Below are positions 1 to 8,109 of a DNA stretch of 64,000 bases, in pieces. Below the pieces are notes generated by a model that did not search any database, was not told the origin of the DNA, and was given only the letters and a program-made list of their open reading frames with translations. The stretch spans positions 1 to 64,000 of the forward strand of contig JBGAUK010000005.1 of NCBI GenBank assembly GCA_044228695.1, in the 5' to 3' direction. The DNA comes from M0108 sp044228695. GTDB taxonomy: Bacteria; Pseudomonadota; Gammaproteobacteria; Chromatiales; Chromatiaceae. The number at the start of each line of letters is the position of its first letter. Within the stretch, counting starts at the first letter, position 1. The position numbers were made by a program, and so were the translations under genes.

Positions 1-342
1 GCATACCGCCTCCACGGCTCCGGGACCTGCGGCCCCTGCGCCCCTCCGGCGGCACGCGCGCGCCGACGCCTTCCGGGTACTACCGGCCTTCGCTTCGCTC
101 TCCATGGCCGGCAGCGTTGGAACTGGGATGAGGACCGCTGCACCCTCCGCACCGGCCACGGCCCCGCCAACATCACCGCGCTACGCCGCTTCGCCATCGG
201 CGCCATTAAGGCAAAATCCCGCGACACCGTCGCCGCCACCCTCCAGCGCCTGGCACGCAACGTCCGCTTGGTGTTCGACTACCTGGGCATGACCGAAAAT
301 TCCCGCCGTCGCTCGCGGGGATGGCCAGCGACGGCAGGCTAG
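1..342 (+). pseudogene. C-terminal fragment of a DDE transposase (ISAs1-like)
   Basis: The first forward frame is open from the window edge to a TAG at 340-342. From about 118 on it reads as the C-terminal part of an ISAs1/H-repeat type transposase: WNWDEDRCTLRTGHGP, then LRRFAIGAIK and NVRLVFDYLGM. The preceding 117 bases translate to low-complexity Pro/Arg/Gly sequence that does not look like transposase, so the join near 110 is probably a rearrangement, unless the true 5' part lies outside the window in another frame. No inverted repeat was identified. The family is assigned from motif memory only; presence of a transposase-like tail is fairly clear, the exact IS family is not. Confidence 0.5.
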
Positions 343-508
343 AACAGATTAGCCGTGGCCCTTATCGCCCCCTGAATTGCCACCTGGATCGTCAGGGACT
401 AAACTTCGCCCTCCCTAGCCGGGCGGGCTTGGGGCCGGCAGGGCGCGACCGCGCCGACGGGCTTCCCCGCCCTTCCCTATCTCAATCCACGCAGGCAGTC
501 TTCGCCCC

Positions 509-937
509 ATGGCTATCGAACGCACCTTTTCCATCATCAAGCCCGACGCGGTCGCCAAGAATCACATTGGCGATATCTATCAACGTTTCGAGCAGGGCGG
601 CCTGCGCATCATCGCGGCGCGCATGCTGCACCTGAGTCGCGAACAGGCCTCGGCCTTCTATGCCGTCCACCAGGCGCGCCCCTTCTTCGGCGAACTGGTG
701 GATTTCATGACCTCCGGGCCCATCATGGTCCAGGTCCTGGAAGGGGAGAATGGCATCGCCCGCAACCGTGAGCTGATGGGCGCCACCGACCCGGCCAAGG
801 CCGCCCCCGGCACCATCCGCGCGGATTTTGCCCAGGAAGTGACCGAAAACGCGGTCCATGGCTCCGATGGCCCGGATACCGCCGCCGTCGAGATCGCCTT
901 CTTCTTCCCCGAGGGCGTCTGCGAGCGCACCCGCTGA
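509..937 (+). CDS. ndk: Nucleoside diphosphate kinase
   Basis: Cytoplasmic enzyme that moves the gamma-phosphate of ATP to other nucleoside diphosphates through a phosphohistidine. The 142-residue protein has the usual length. It starts MAIERTFSIIKPDAV, with K11 and the KPDAV nucleotide-binding segment, and carries the active-site motif NAVHGSD with catalytic H117, the same number as in the E. coli enzyme. The ATG at 509 gives the standard N-terminus. A strong hairpin follows the stop codon, so the gene may be a single unit separate from the downstream maf-like gene. In many gammaproteobacteria ndk lies beside rlmN and pilF; that context is absent here. Identification is secure. Confidence 0.97.
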   Translation: MAIERTFSIIKPDAVAKNHIGDIYQRFEQGGLRIIAARMLHLSREQASAFYAVHQARPFFGELVDFMTSGPIMVQVLEGENGIARNRELMGATDPAKAAPGTIRADFAQEVTENAVHGSDGPDTAAVEIAFFFPEGVCERTR

Positions 938-947
938 GGGCCGCGCC

Positions 948-970
948 GGTGGGGCCTTGTTGGCCCCGCC
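948..970 (+). terminator. Hairpin after ndk, terminator-like
   Basis: Starts 10 bases after the ndk stop. A 9-bp stem (GGTGGGGCC paired with GGCCCCGCC, one G-T pair) closes a five-base loop. No T-run follows, so intrinsic termination is only possible, not shown. Confidence 0.4.
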
Positions 971-1075
971 AGCGCCCTCCCCGGAACGAGATCGTGGGTA
1001 ACGAACCCGCAGGCAGGTCGATCCCACCTCCCCCAGAACCGAGGCTTTTCCCCCCGCCCCCGCCCCGAGGCCCCC

Positions 1076-1672
1076 GTGACACTCCCCACCCTGGTACTGG
1101 CCTCCACCTCCCCTTTCCGTCGCGAACTCTTGCAGCGACTGGGCCTGCCCTTCCTTACCGCCAACCCGGAGGTGGATGAGACGCGCCAGATGGGTGAGTC
1201 CCCGGAGGCCCTGGTGACGCGACTCGCTGAAGCCAAGGCCCAGGCGGTAGCGGCAGCCTTTCCCGCGGCCCTCATCATCGGCTCGGATCAGGTGGCCTGC
1301 GTCGATGACGAGATCCTGGGCAAGCCCGGCAATCGCGAGCGGGCCCTAGCCCAGCTCATCCAGGCCGCGGGCAAGGCCGTGGTCTTTCAGACCGGGCTGT
1401 GCCTCCTGAACAGCGCCACCGGCCGGGCCCAGGTTACGCGTGAGCTCTTTCGCGTCCACTTCCGCGCCCTGACCCAGAAACAGATAGCGGGCTATCTGGA
1501 CCGGGAACAGCCCTTCAATTGCGCGGGCAGCTTCAAGTCCGAGGGCCTGGGCATCGCCCTGTTCGAGCGGTTGGAGGGCGACGACCCCAGCGCCCTCGTC
1601 GGGCTGCCCCTCATCCGGCTAGTCGCCATGCTCGAGGCCGAGGGTGTGGATGTCCTCGGTCCTCCGGGCTGA
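1076..1672 (+). CDS. Maf/YceF-type nucleoside triphosphate pyrophosphatase
   Basis: Maf-family enzymes hydrolyse non-canonical or modified nucleotides; the YceF subgroup acts on m7GTP. The 198-residue protein shows the family N-terminus LVLASTSPFRRELL, the PEVDETR segment, the GSDQV catalytic region and LGKPG. Arg-Arg after SPF and the VDETR sequence match the YceF subgroup better than the dTTP-specific Maf subgroup. The start is a GTG at 1076; no upstream in-frame ATG gives a better N-terminus. It converges on sppA, which ends 42 bases beyond its stop. In many gammaproteobacteria maf and sppA sit beside rluC and gph; here those genes lie about 40 kb away. Subgroup assignment is inferred from motifs. 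Confidence 0.9.
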   Translation: MTLPTLVLASTSPFRRELLQRLGLPFLTANPEVDETRQMGESPEALVTRLAEAKAQAVAAAFPAALIIGSDQVACVDDEILGKPGNRERALAQLIQAAGKAVVFQTGLCLLNSATGRAQVTRELFRVHFRALTQKQIAGYLDREQPFNCAGSFKSEGLGIALFERLEGDDPSALVGLPLIRLVAMLEAEGVDVLGPPG

Positions 1673-1714
1673 ATTCGATCTGGCCATTACCGGTTTAGAC
1701 GCGATCCCTCGCGA

Positions 1715-2701
1715 TTACCGGGCCATGGGATAGGCGCCCCCCGTCAGTTCAACGAAGGTGTTGACCATGGCCGTCCCCATCCGGTTGGCCAGGCGTTCGA
1801 ACAGATCCTTCTTGGCGGTAAACTCCACAATCTTTTCGGCCCCGATCACGTCCCGGGCGACCGATTCCGTGCTGCCAAGCTGGTCAGCCAGGCCGAGTTC
1901 GAGGCTGTCCTGACCGTTCCAAAAGAGGCCGCTAAAGAGCTCCTCGCCGCCCTTGAGCTTGTCGCCCCGCCCCGCCTTGACCACGCCGATGAACTGCTGA
2001 TGCAGTTGATCCAACTGGCTCTGCAGAAAGACCTTTTGGGTCTCTGGCATGGGGGAGAAGGGGTCGAGGATGCCCTTGTTGGCGCCGGCGGTCAGCAGGC
2101 GGCGCTCGATGCCCAGTTCCTCGATGGCCTGCTGGAAGCCAAAGGCATCGATGCGCACCCCAATGGAACCGATGAGGCTGGCCTTGTCCACATGAATGGC
2201 CTCCGCCGCCACGGCCACATAGTAGCCACCCGAGGCGCAGAGATCCGAGACCACGGCATGTACCGGGATGGCCGGGTGTTTCTCCCGCAGGCGGCGCACC
2301 TCGTCATTGATCTGCCCCGCCTGCACCGGGCTGCCACCGGGGCTATTGATGCGCAGGATGATGCCCTTGGTGTTCTCATCCTCGTAAGCCTTGTCCAGGG
2401 CGTCGATGACATCATCGGCGCCGGCCTGGGTACCCGCGGCGATGACCCCCTTGATATCGATGACGGCGGTGTGCTTCTCGGCCGGGGTCAGGCGATCGAA
2501 GAGCTTGTCTTGCCACAGGACCCCCAGGAGGATAAAGAGATAGGTAAAGGTCAGCAGTTTGAAGAGGATGCCCCAGCGCCGGCTCCGTCTCTGCTCCCGC
2601 AGGCTGTCCGTAACGACTCGTTCCAGCAGGGACTGTTCCCAGCCCGCCTCTCCCGGCCCCGGGCCCTGGGGAGGACCCTTCTTCCAAAATTTCAGGTTCA
2701 T
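1715..2701 (-). CDS. sppA: Signal peptide peptidase SppA, short form (peptidase S49)
   Basis: Inner-membrane serine protease that degrades cleaved signal peptides. The 328-residue protein is the short single-domain type rather than the 67-kDa form of E. coli. A cytoplasmic N-terminus rich in charged residues precedes one transmembrane segment at about 43-63. The active-site region DLCASGGYY places the nucleophile at S157, and the likely general base is K209 (AGANKGI). The 52-residue spacing equals that of the Ser-Lys dyad in Bacillus SppA. The ATG at 2701 follows a 48-base gap from the upstream GT39 gene, which could be co-transcribed. Identification is firm. Confidence 0.94.
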   Translation of the reverse strand: MNLKFWKKGPPQGPGPGEAGWEQSLLERVVTDSLREQRRSRRWGILFKLLTFTYLFILLGVLWQDKLFDRLTPAEKHTAVIDIKGVIAAGTQAGADDVIDALDKAYEDENTKGIILRINSPGGSPVQAGQINDEVRRLREKHPAIPVHAVVSDLCASGGYYVAVAAEAIHVDKASLIGSIGVRIDAFGFQQAIEELGIERRLLTAGANKGILDPFSPMPETQKVFLQSQLDQLHQQFIGVVKAGRGDKLKGGEELFSGLFWNGQDSLELGLADQLGSTESVARDVIGAEKIVEFTAKKDLFERLANRMGTAMVNTFVELTGGAYPMAR

Positions 2702-2749
2702 GGCGTCTTCACTTAACTCGTATTGAAGGAGGCCGCTGGCAGGGCGGCG

Positions 2750-4354
2750 TCAGTTGGCGGTGGCCGAGGGGGTGATGACCCTGCCGTAGGCCGCCGGCAG
2801 TGGCAACTTCAAGGTGCGGCCCAGCAGGATGCGCGTCTCCAGCTCCCGCAGGCCGGAGCGGCCAAAGGCAAAGGGCGGCAACTCCTCGATACGCTCGAAA
2901 TGGGTCCGCAGGGCGGGCAGGTCTTCCTCGATATCGTCCGCTCGCCCCATTATGAGGGCATCGCGGCCAAGGAACAGGGCGGGGTCATGGCGGAAGGCAA
3001 AGTGGCGCTGGTCCTGGCCGAAGACGACGACCGGCAGCGCATCCCCCAGGGCATGATCGATCTTGCCGGCGGTGATCCAATGCGGCACCACCACGAACAG
3101 CCCCGGGCGATCCAGCAGGCCACGCGCCTGGAGTTCGTCACGTAGAGGGGTCCACTCCAGGGCCTCCAGGGTTGGGTCCTTGGCGAGGAGGCCCGGGAAC
3201 CAGACGCGACCCAGGCCCGTCGCGGCATGGCCGACGATGATGAAGATGAGACCCACCAGAACGGCGGCGGAGGTGATCGCCCACCGCCGGGGCCAGCCCT
3301 TAACGGCGGCCCGCGCCAGGTAAGCGCCCAACATCGGGTAGAGCAGCAGCCAGCCGGGCATTTGCCAATGGGGCAGGCCCCGGCTACCCCAGAGTGGCAC
3401 GATCGTGAAGATACTAATGGCGGGCAGGGCCAGACAGAGACAATACCAGGAGCGCTCCGCCCCGCGTCCGGCGCGCAGGGCGCCCCAGGCGGCGATGACC
3501 AGCGGCACGAAGATCCAGGGCAGGATCCACGCCATCTGGCCCGCGATATTGGCGAAAACCTGACCGACCCGGAGTCCCTGGGGCAGGCCGCGTCCCGTCT
3601 GAAAGGCCAGGGATACCCATTGATGCTGCATGTTCCAGATGAGGGCGGGCGACACGACGATAAGAGCGATCAAAGCCCCCACCCAAGGGGCCGGGTGCCG
3701 AAACAAGGGCCGCCGCGCGGGCACGCTGACCAGATAGATGATCAGGCCCAGCGCGAACAGGGCGGCATGGTATTTCGACAACCCCGCCAGCCCGAGCCAG
3801 AGCCCCGCGTACAGCCAGGTCGTCCAGGGTGAGGGCGGGTCCCCGGTGGGGAAGAGCCCACGCGCCAGCACCAGGGTGGCGGCCAGCAGAAAGAATTGCA
3901 GGGGACCATCCGGCACCAGACCGCCGCCGGAGAGGTTAAAAAAGGCCGATAAATTGAGCGCCAGCACCGCCCAGACCCCCGCCTGGGCGCCAAAGAGGTG
4001 GCGGGTCAAGGCGAAGAGCAGCCAGGTGGAGCCGGCGAACAGGAGGATGAAGGGCAGCCGCGCCCCGCGGCCCCCGCCCAGCACCGGCACGGTGAAATGG
4101 ATGAGCCAATAATGCAGGGGCGGATGATCGAAATAGGAGAGGGAGAGATCCCGCGCATTCGCCAGGGTGTAGGTCTCGTCAACGCCCAGGCCGAGGGTCG
4201 CGGCCAGGATCAGGCGCAGAACTAGGAAGGCGCCAATGAGCACCAGCACGGCCCTTATGGGTCGTTCGAAAGTCAGACGGCTTGACTTGGGGTTGGTCGC
4301 CCGGGGGGCCGGGCTCCTACGGGTGTCGCTGGAGGGCGGAGGGGGAGGGGTCAT
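2750..4354 (-). CDS. GT39/PMT-family membrane glycosyltransferase (ArnT-like)
   Basis: Integral membrane transferase that should move a sugar from a polyprenyl-phosphate carrier onto a periplasmic acceptor such as lipid A, a glycan or a protein. The 534-residue protein has the GT39 first-loop motif with paired acidic residues (LGVDETYTLANARD), then YFDHPPLHYW and about ten hydrophobic segments. The acceptor cannot be read from the sequence. The ATG at 4354 lies 6 bases after the PAP2 stop codon, so translation is probably coupled. The first 25-30 codons are made largely of a REP-like repeat (4281-4332), and the natural N-terminus may be near FERPIRAVLV. It is the last gene of a three-gene minus-strand unit. 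Family is clear, substrate unknown. Confidence 0.85.
   Translation of the reverse strand: MTPPPPPSSDTRRSPAPRATNPKSSRLTFERPIRAVLVLIGAFLVLRLILAATLGLGVDETYTLANARDLSLSYFDHPPLHYWLIHFTVPVLGGGRGARLPFILLFAGSTWLLFALTRHLFGAQAGVWAVLALNLSAFFNLSGGGLVPDGPLQFFLLAATLVLARGLFPTGDPPSPWTTWLYAGLWLGLAGLSKYHAALFALGLIIYLVSVPARRPLFRHPAPWVGALIALIVVSPALIWNMQHQWVSLAFQTGRGLPQGLRVGQVFANIAGQMAWILPWIFVPLVIAAWGALRAGRGAERSWYCLCLALPAISIFTIVPLWGSRGLPHWQMPGWLLLYPMLGAYLARAAVKGWPRRWAITSAAVLVGLIFIIVGHAATGLGRVWFPGLLAKDPTLEALEWTPLRDELQARGLLDRPGLFVVVPHWITAGKIDHALGDALPVVVFGQDQRHFAFRHDPALFLGRDALIMGRADDIEEDLPALRTHFERIEELPPFAFGRSGLRELETRILLGRTLKLPLPAAYGRVITPSATAN
4281..4332. repeat. REP-like repeat, copy A, in the 5' end of the GT39 gene
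   Basis: Shares the core GTCGCCCGG(A/G)GGGCCGGGC with copies C and D in the same orientation, and is flanked by CTTGACTTGGGGTT on one side and CTCCTACGGGTGTCGC on the other. The core is palindromic (CCCGG-spacer-CCGGG type). It is translated as the start of the 2750-4354 reading frame, giving Pro/Arg/Ser-rich residues atypical of GT39 proteins. Confidence 0.75.
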
Positions 4355-4360
4355 TGGCGA

Positions 4361-5095
4361 TTATCGGAGCGGGATCAGGGCCGCTCCCGGCTCGGGAGGG
4401 GGCGAAGACAAGAGCCCATCCAGCCAGTAGGCCAGGAGGGCGACAATAAACCAGGAGACCAGGATATCACTCAAAAAGTGGCCTCCCGCGGCCAGGCGCG
4501 CCCAGGCGACGAGAAGGCTATAGCCCAGGGCCAGCCAGAGCCAGAGCCGGCGCCGGGGCGCTAGCACCAGGGCGACGACGACCCAGTAACTGGAGCCGGA
4601 GGCGTGACCCGAACTAAAGGAATTCCCTCCCTGGTCGGAGGGGACGAAGGCGGGGCTAAAGGCGCGGGTGCCGCCGAATTCCTGGCAGTCCAGGGGCCGG
4701 GCGCGACCCCAATGCTCCTTCAGGATGCCGTTAACCAGGAGCCCAGGCCCCAAGACCAGGACCAGCAGCAGCAAGGCCAGGTCCCGACCCCCGATCCCCA
4801 GGCCCCGAAGCGAGCCCCGGAGCCAGCCACGGCGACGGGCCAGCCACAGGCCCACCATGGCCGGGGTGCCCAGAACCAGGAACCAGTAGGTGGATTGATG
4901 CACCAGCCGCTCGAACCAGGTCCCCCGGGCCGTGAAGCCAACCCCCGGGGTAAAGAAGAGGGCGGAGACGGCGAGATCTAGTTGGGGCAGGAGGATGAAG
5001 ATAACCCCAACGCCCACGAAGGCCAGCCACAGCCAGACCGGCGCGTTCAGGAAGCGGCGGCCCGGGCCGGACTCAGGTTGAGGGATCAGGGACAT
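4361..5095 (-). CDS. PAP2-family lipid phosphatase, membrane-bound
   Basis: Type 2 phosphatidic acid phosphatase fold with the three catalytic blocks: KEHWGRARP, SFSSGHAS and RLAAGGHFLSDIL. Such proteins remove phosphate from lipid A, phosphatidylglycerol phosphate or undecaprenyl pyrophosphate on the periplasmic face. With the ATG at 5095 the protein has 244 residues and about six hydrophobic segments. An upstream in-frame start at 5185 would add 30 non-hydrophobic residues and overlap the preceding gene much further, so I prefer 5095. It overlaps the 3' end of the upstream GT39 gene by 23 bases and is followed 6 bases later by another GT39 gene. The context suggests carrier-lipid recycling or lipid A modification; the substrate is inference. 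Confidence 0.88.
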   Translation of the reverse strand: MSLIPQPESGPGRRFLNAPVWLWLAFVGVGVIFILLPQLDLAVSALFFTPGVGFTARGTWFERLVHQSTYWFLVLGTPAMVGLWLARRRGWLRGSLRGLGIGGRDLALLLLVLVLGPGLLVNGILKEHWGRARPLDCQEFGGTRAFSPAFVPSDQGGNSFSSGHASGSSYWVVVALVLAPRRRLWLWLALGYSLLVAWARLAAGGHFLSDILVSWFIVALLAYWLDGLLSSPPPEPGAALIPLR

Positions 5096-6752
5096 AATGC
5101 AGCAGCCACCAGCGATGGATCGGTTCGGCGCAAGGGTCTGGCTGGCCGGTAGTGGCCTCCAGCAAACCCTCCCGCAGGCAATCATACAGGAGCCTTTGCC
5201 GGTCGAGCCGGAAACCCGGGATCACCGGCCGTGGGGGATTGCGGCTCAGCAGCCACCAGCCTCCCGCCCGGGCGATAGCCTCCCTGTCCAGAGACCGGTC
5301 GGAGCCTGGCCCTCCGGGCGACGAACCGCGCACATATTCCGAGGCCCGGAACAGGCCAGGCCATTGAGTGATTTCCAGGCCCGGCGCGTAAAACCGCATC
5401 ATGGCCACCAACTGGTAGCGATCGGCGAAAACGGGGCCGGACAGCCCCTCAACCTCCCTGGCCAGGGCCTGAAAGCCATGGGTCTCATGCAGGATGCGCT
5501 GCTGGTTGTCGGGCAGGGGCAGGATGCCAGTCCGGGCGTGGAGCAGGTAGAGGCTGACGAGGAGCACATTGGCCCCCGCCGTCGCCAGCAGGGCGCGGCG
5601 ATAACCCGCCATAGCCAGGACCGCCAGCGGGACACCCGTCAGCAGATAGAGCACCGCCCAATTGGGCTGGACGGCACTGAAGGCCGCCACCAGGCCAAAG
5701 AAGGCCAGGGGGAAGACCGTTCCGGCGACCAGGAGGGCGCGAGCACCCCGGTCCGGAACCCAGGGCCGGGCCTGGGTACGCCAGCCCCACCCGCGCCGCA
5801 GCGGTTGACTCGGGGTTCGTCGCCCGGAGGGCCGGGCGCATACCCAGGGGCCGGCCAGGGCACGGAGGCGCCACCCCCGCCAGAGCCCCGCGACCAGGGG
5901 AAAAATCATCAGGCCCCAGAGGGCAGCCTGGATCCCCAGGAAGCTCAGGACGGCCAGCAGACGCTCCCCCAGGCCGGCCTGTTCCAGCACGGATGCCCGC
6001 TCGGGAAGGGCCAGGGCGGTCCCGACCGCCTCGGCCGAGAGGGCACCGGCGGAGGTGGAAAAACCGTGGCCGAACTGAAAGCGGAGGGTGAGCCAGTCGT
6101 GCTGGGCATTCCAGACGAGGTTGGGCGCGAAGACGAGCAGGACCGCCAGTGCCCCCAGGTAGGGCCAGGGTGTTCGCAAGGCCTTGGGGTCCGCCCAGAG
6201 GATGGCCCAGAGAAAAACAGGGCCGATGAGTGCCATGACATACTTGCCGAGCAGTCCCAGCCCGGTGGCCAGGCCCGCCGTCACCCAGCGGCGGCGGTCA
6301 CCGCGCAGAGCCGCCAGCCCCTCGTGCAGGGCCAGGGCCCAGGCCAGGGCCAGGGTGGTATCCGGAGTGGCCAGGACCCCAGCGACCAGGCCCGCGAAGG
6401 TCGCGCTCGTCATCACCAGGGCCAGCAAGGTTTGCCGGGCATCCAGGCCGCAGGCGCGGTAGAAGCGGATGAGCACCAGCAAGGTCAGGGTCGCGGCCAG
6501 GAGATTGCCGAGCCGCCCCGCCAGGGCCGTGGACGGAACCAGCCGCGCGCCCAGGCCCAGCAGGGCCACCCCCGGCGGGTGGTCGAAATAGCCCCAGTCG
6601 AGGCGCAGCGCCCAGTCGAAATAGTAGGCCTCGTCCTGGGTCACCGGGAGCATCCAGGCCGCCCACAGCCGCCAGAGGAGGATAAAGGCGAAGGCCCAAA
6701 CCACCCAGTAACGGGTGGGATCGGCATCCGGGAGCGATCGACCTGAGGGCAT
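5073..6752 (-). CDS. GT39/PMT-family membrane glycosyltransferase with two in-frame repeat insertions
   Basis: Second polytopic GT39 protein, 559 residues, first gene of the unit with PAP2 and the other GT39 gene. The first periplasmic loop carries the acidic motif (VTQDEAYYFDWALRL) followed by YFDHPPG, as in ArnT-like transferases; later segments PNLVWNAQHDW and AVQPNW also fit the family. Two stretches look foreign: about 30 Arg/Pro/Trp-rich residues around CARPSGRRTPSQPL (DNA about 5770-5846) and a short RGSSPGGPGSD (DNA about 5301-5330). Both coincide with copies of the REP-like repeat found elsewhere here, so the repeat has entered the gene without breaking the frame. Whether the enzyme still works cannot be told. 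Family certain, acceptor unknown. Confidence 0.85.
   Translation of the reverse strand: MPSGRSLPDADPTRYWVVWAFAFILLWRLWAAWMLPVTQDEAYYFDWALRLDWGYFDHPPGVALLGLGARLVPSTALAGRLGNLLAATLTLLVLIRFYRACGLDARQTLLALVMTSATFAGLVAGVLATPDTTLALAWALALHEGLAALRGDRRRWVTAGLATGLGLLGKYVMALIGPVFLWAILWADPKALRTPWPYLGALAVLLVFAPNLVWNAQHDWLTLRFQFGHGFSTSAGALSAEAVGTALALPERASVLEQAGLGERLLAVLSFLGIQAALWGLMIFPLVAGLWRGWRLRALAGPWVCARPSGRRTPSQPLRRGWGWRTQARPWVPDRGARALLVAGTVFPLAFFGLVAAFSAVQPNWAVLYLLTGVPLAVLAMAGYRRALLATAGANVLLVSLYLLHARTGILPLPDNQQRILHETHGFQALAREVEGLSGPVFADRYQLVAMMRFYAPGLEITQWPGLFRASEYVRGSSPGGPGSDRSLDREAIARAGGWWLLSRNPPRPVIPGFRLDRQRLLYDCLREGLLEATTGQPDPCAEPIHRWWLLHYVPDPST
5301..5327. repeat. REP-like repeat, copy B, inside a GT39 gene
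   Basis: Contains GGAGCCTGGCCCTCCGGGCGACGAACC read on the plus strand in two parts, the reverse complement of the core of copies A, C and D. It lies in the coding sequence of the 5073-6752 gene and keeps the frame open. Confidence 0.7.
5804..5846. repeat. REP-like repeat, copy C, inside a GT39 gene
   Basis: Begins GTTGACTCGGGGTTCG and continues into the core GTCGCCCGGAGGGCCGGGC, matching copies A and D in orientation and flank. It lies within the 5073-6752 reading frame and encodes Arg/Pro-rich residues foreign to the family. Confidence 0.75.
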
Positions 6753-6780
6753 GGCGTTCCGAGGCAGGGTCAGGGAGGCA

Positions 6781-6836
6781 AGGGGATTGGTTCGAGATTC
6801 GTCGCCCGGAGGGCCGGGCTCCTCCGGGTGTCGCCG
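6781..6836. repeat. REP-like repeat, copy D, in a divergent intergenic region
   Basis: The fullest copy: GATTCGTCGCCCGGAGGGCC followed by GGGCTCCTCCGGGTGTCGCC. It sits between the divergent GT39 gene (start 6752) and the GT2-GtrA gene (start 6930), where repeats of this kind usually settle, unlike copies A-C. Confidence 0.75.
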
Positions 6837-6929
6837 GAAAGCGGGGTTGGCTGTCCGCCCAAGGCCTCTTAGCTTACAATAATTGGGCCAGCGGGGAGCC
6901 GCCGGCGCTCGCCACAGGAAAAACCCACC

Positions 6930-8054
6930 ATGTTCGATCCCTCTCCGGCCCTGGGCTCGTGCCCGCCGCCCGAAGTCGCCGTCATCATCCCGACCTTCAA
7001 CGAGGCCGACAACGTAGCGGAAATTGCCCGGCGGCTACAGGCCTGCCTCCAGGGCATCGCCTGGGAGATCATTTTCGTCGATGACGATTCCCCCGACGGC
7101 ACGGCGGCGCGGGTCCAGGAACTGGCGCGGCGGGACCCCCGGATTCGCTTACTGCGGCGGGTTGGCCGCAGGGGTCTCTCCTCTGCCTGCATCGAGGGCA
7201 TGCTGGCGAGCACGGCGCCCTATCTGGCGGTCATCGACGCCGATCTGCAACACGACGAGACCCGTCTACCCCTGATGCTGGAGCGCCTCAAGGCCGGGGA
7301 ACTCGACCTGGTCGTCGGCAGCCGTTATGTCGCCGGCGGCAGCCTCGGCGACTGGAACGAGCGCCGCCAATCCATGAGCCGGTTCGCGAGCCGCCTGGCC
7401 CGGCGCCTGACCCATGCGGACCTTACCGACCCCATGAGCGGCTTCTTCCTGGTGCGGGCCGAAATTCTGGCGGACTGCGTGTACGACCTCAGCGGGGTCG
7501 GCTACAAGATCCTCCTCGACATCCTGGCTTCCGTGCCTAGGCCCCTGAAATTCGAGGAGGTCCCCTACGGCTTCCGGCAGCGCCAGGCCGGGGAAAGCAA
7601 ACTGGACAACGCCGTGATCTGGGAATACGCCCTGATGCTGCTGCAAAAGCTCGTCGGCCCCCGCATACCGGTGCGCTTCATCGCCTTTTCCCTCATCGGC
7701 GGCTCCGGGGTGGTGGTGCATCTGGCGGTGCTCTGGTTCCTGAACCGCTTCCTGGGGGCCTCCTTCCTCCTGGGCCAGACGGTAGCCGCCCTGGTGGCCA
7801 TGACGACCAACTTCTTCCTCAACAACAGCCTGACCTACCGCGATGTCCGTCTGCGCGGCCGGCAACTGATCTGGGGCTGGTTCTCCTTCGTCCTGGCCTG
7901 CGCCGTGGGCGCCATCGCCAATGTCGGCATCGCCACCTACCTCTTCGAGGGCGATTCCGGCTGGATCATCTCCGCCCTCGCCGGCATCCTGGTGGGCGCC
8001 GTCTGGAACTACGCCGTGACCGCCGTCTATACCTGGCGGGGCAAGGCGGGCTGA
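6930..8054 (+). CDS. GT2 polyprenyl-phosphate glycosyltransferase fused to a GtrA domain
   Basis: Residues about 18-245 form a DPM1/GtrB-like GT2 domain: VAVIIPTFNEADNV, the nucleotide-sugar motif FVDDDSPDGT, and DADLQHDE with its metal-binding Asp residues. Residues about 250-374 form a four-helix GtrA domain (IPVRFIAFSLIGGSG to YTWRGKAG). Proteins of this design load a sugar from a nucleotide donor onto undecaprenyl or dolichyl phosphate and help flip it across the inner membrane. That would supply the carrier-linked sugar used by the divergently transcribed GT39 transferases; the partnership is inferred from position. ATG at 6930 is preceded by AGGAAA. The intergenic region contains repeat copy D. 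The sugar is unknown. Confidence 0.9.
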   Translation: MFDPSPALGSCPPPEVAVIIPTFNEADNVAEIARRLQACLQGIAWEIIFVDDDSPDGTAARVQELARRDPRIRLLRRVGRRGLSSACIEGMLASTAPYLAVIDADLQHDETRLPLMLERLKAGELDLVVGSRYVAGGSLGDWNERRQSMSRFASRLARRLTHADLTDPMSGFFLVRAEILADCVYDLSGVGYKILLDILASVPRPLKFEEVPYGFRQRQAGESKLDNAVIWEYALMLLQKLVGPRIPVRFIAFSLIGGSGVVVHLAVLWFLNRFLGASFLLGQTVAALVAMTTNFFLNNSLTYRDVRLRGRQLIWGWFSFVLACAVGAIANVGIATYLFEGDSGWIISALAGILVGAVWNYAVTAVYTWRGKAG

Positions 8055-8109
8055 TTCAGATGTGGCGATTGGCTGCCCGTTGCCGCGGTTTGGTGTATGT
8101 TGCGACCCC

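Noticed and set aside
5097..6746. Very long plus-strand frame opposite the GT39 gene (549 codons)
   Set aside because: It mirrors the GT39 gene codon for codon, is Gln/Gly/Pro/Arg-rich and has no domain; typical antisense shadow in GC-rich DNA.
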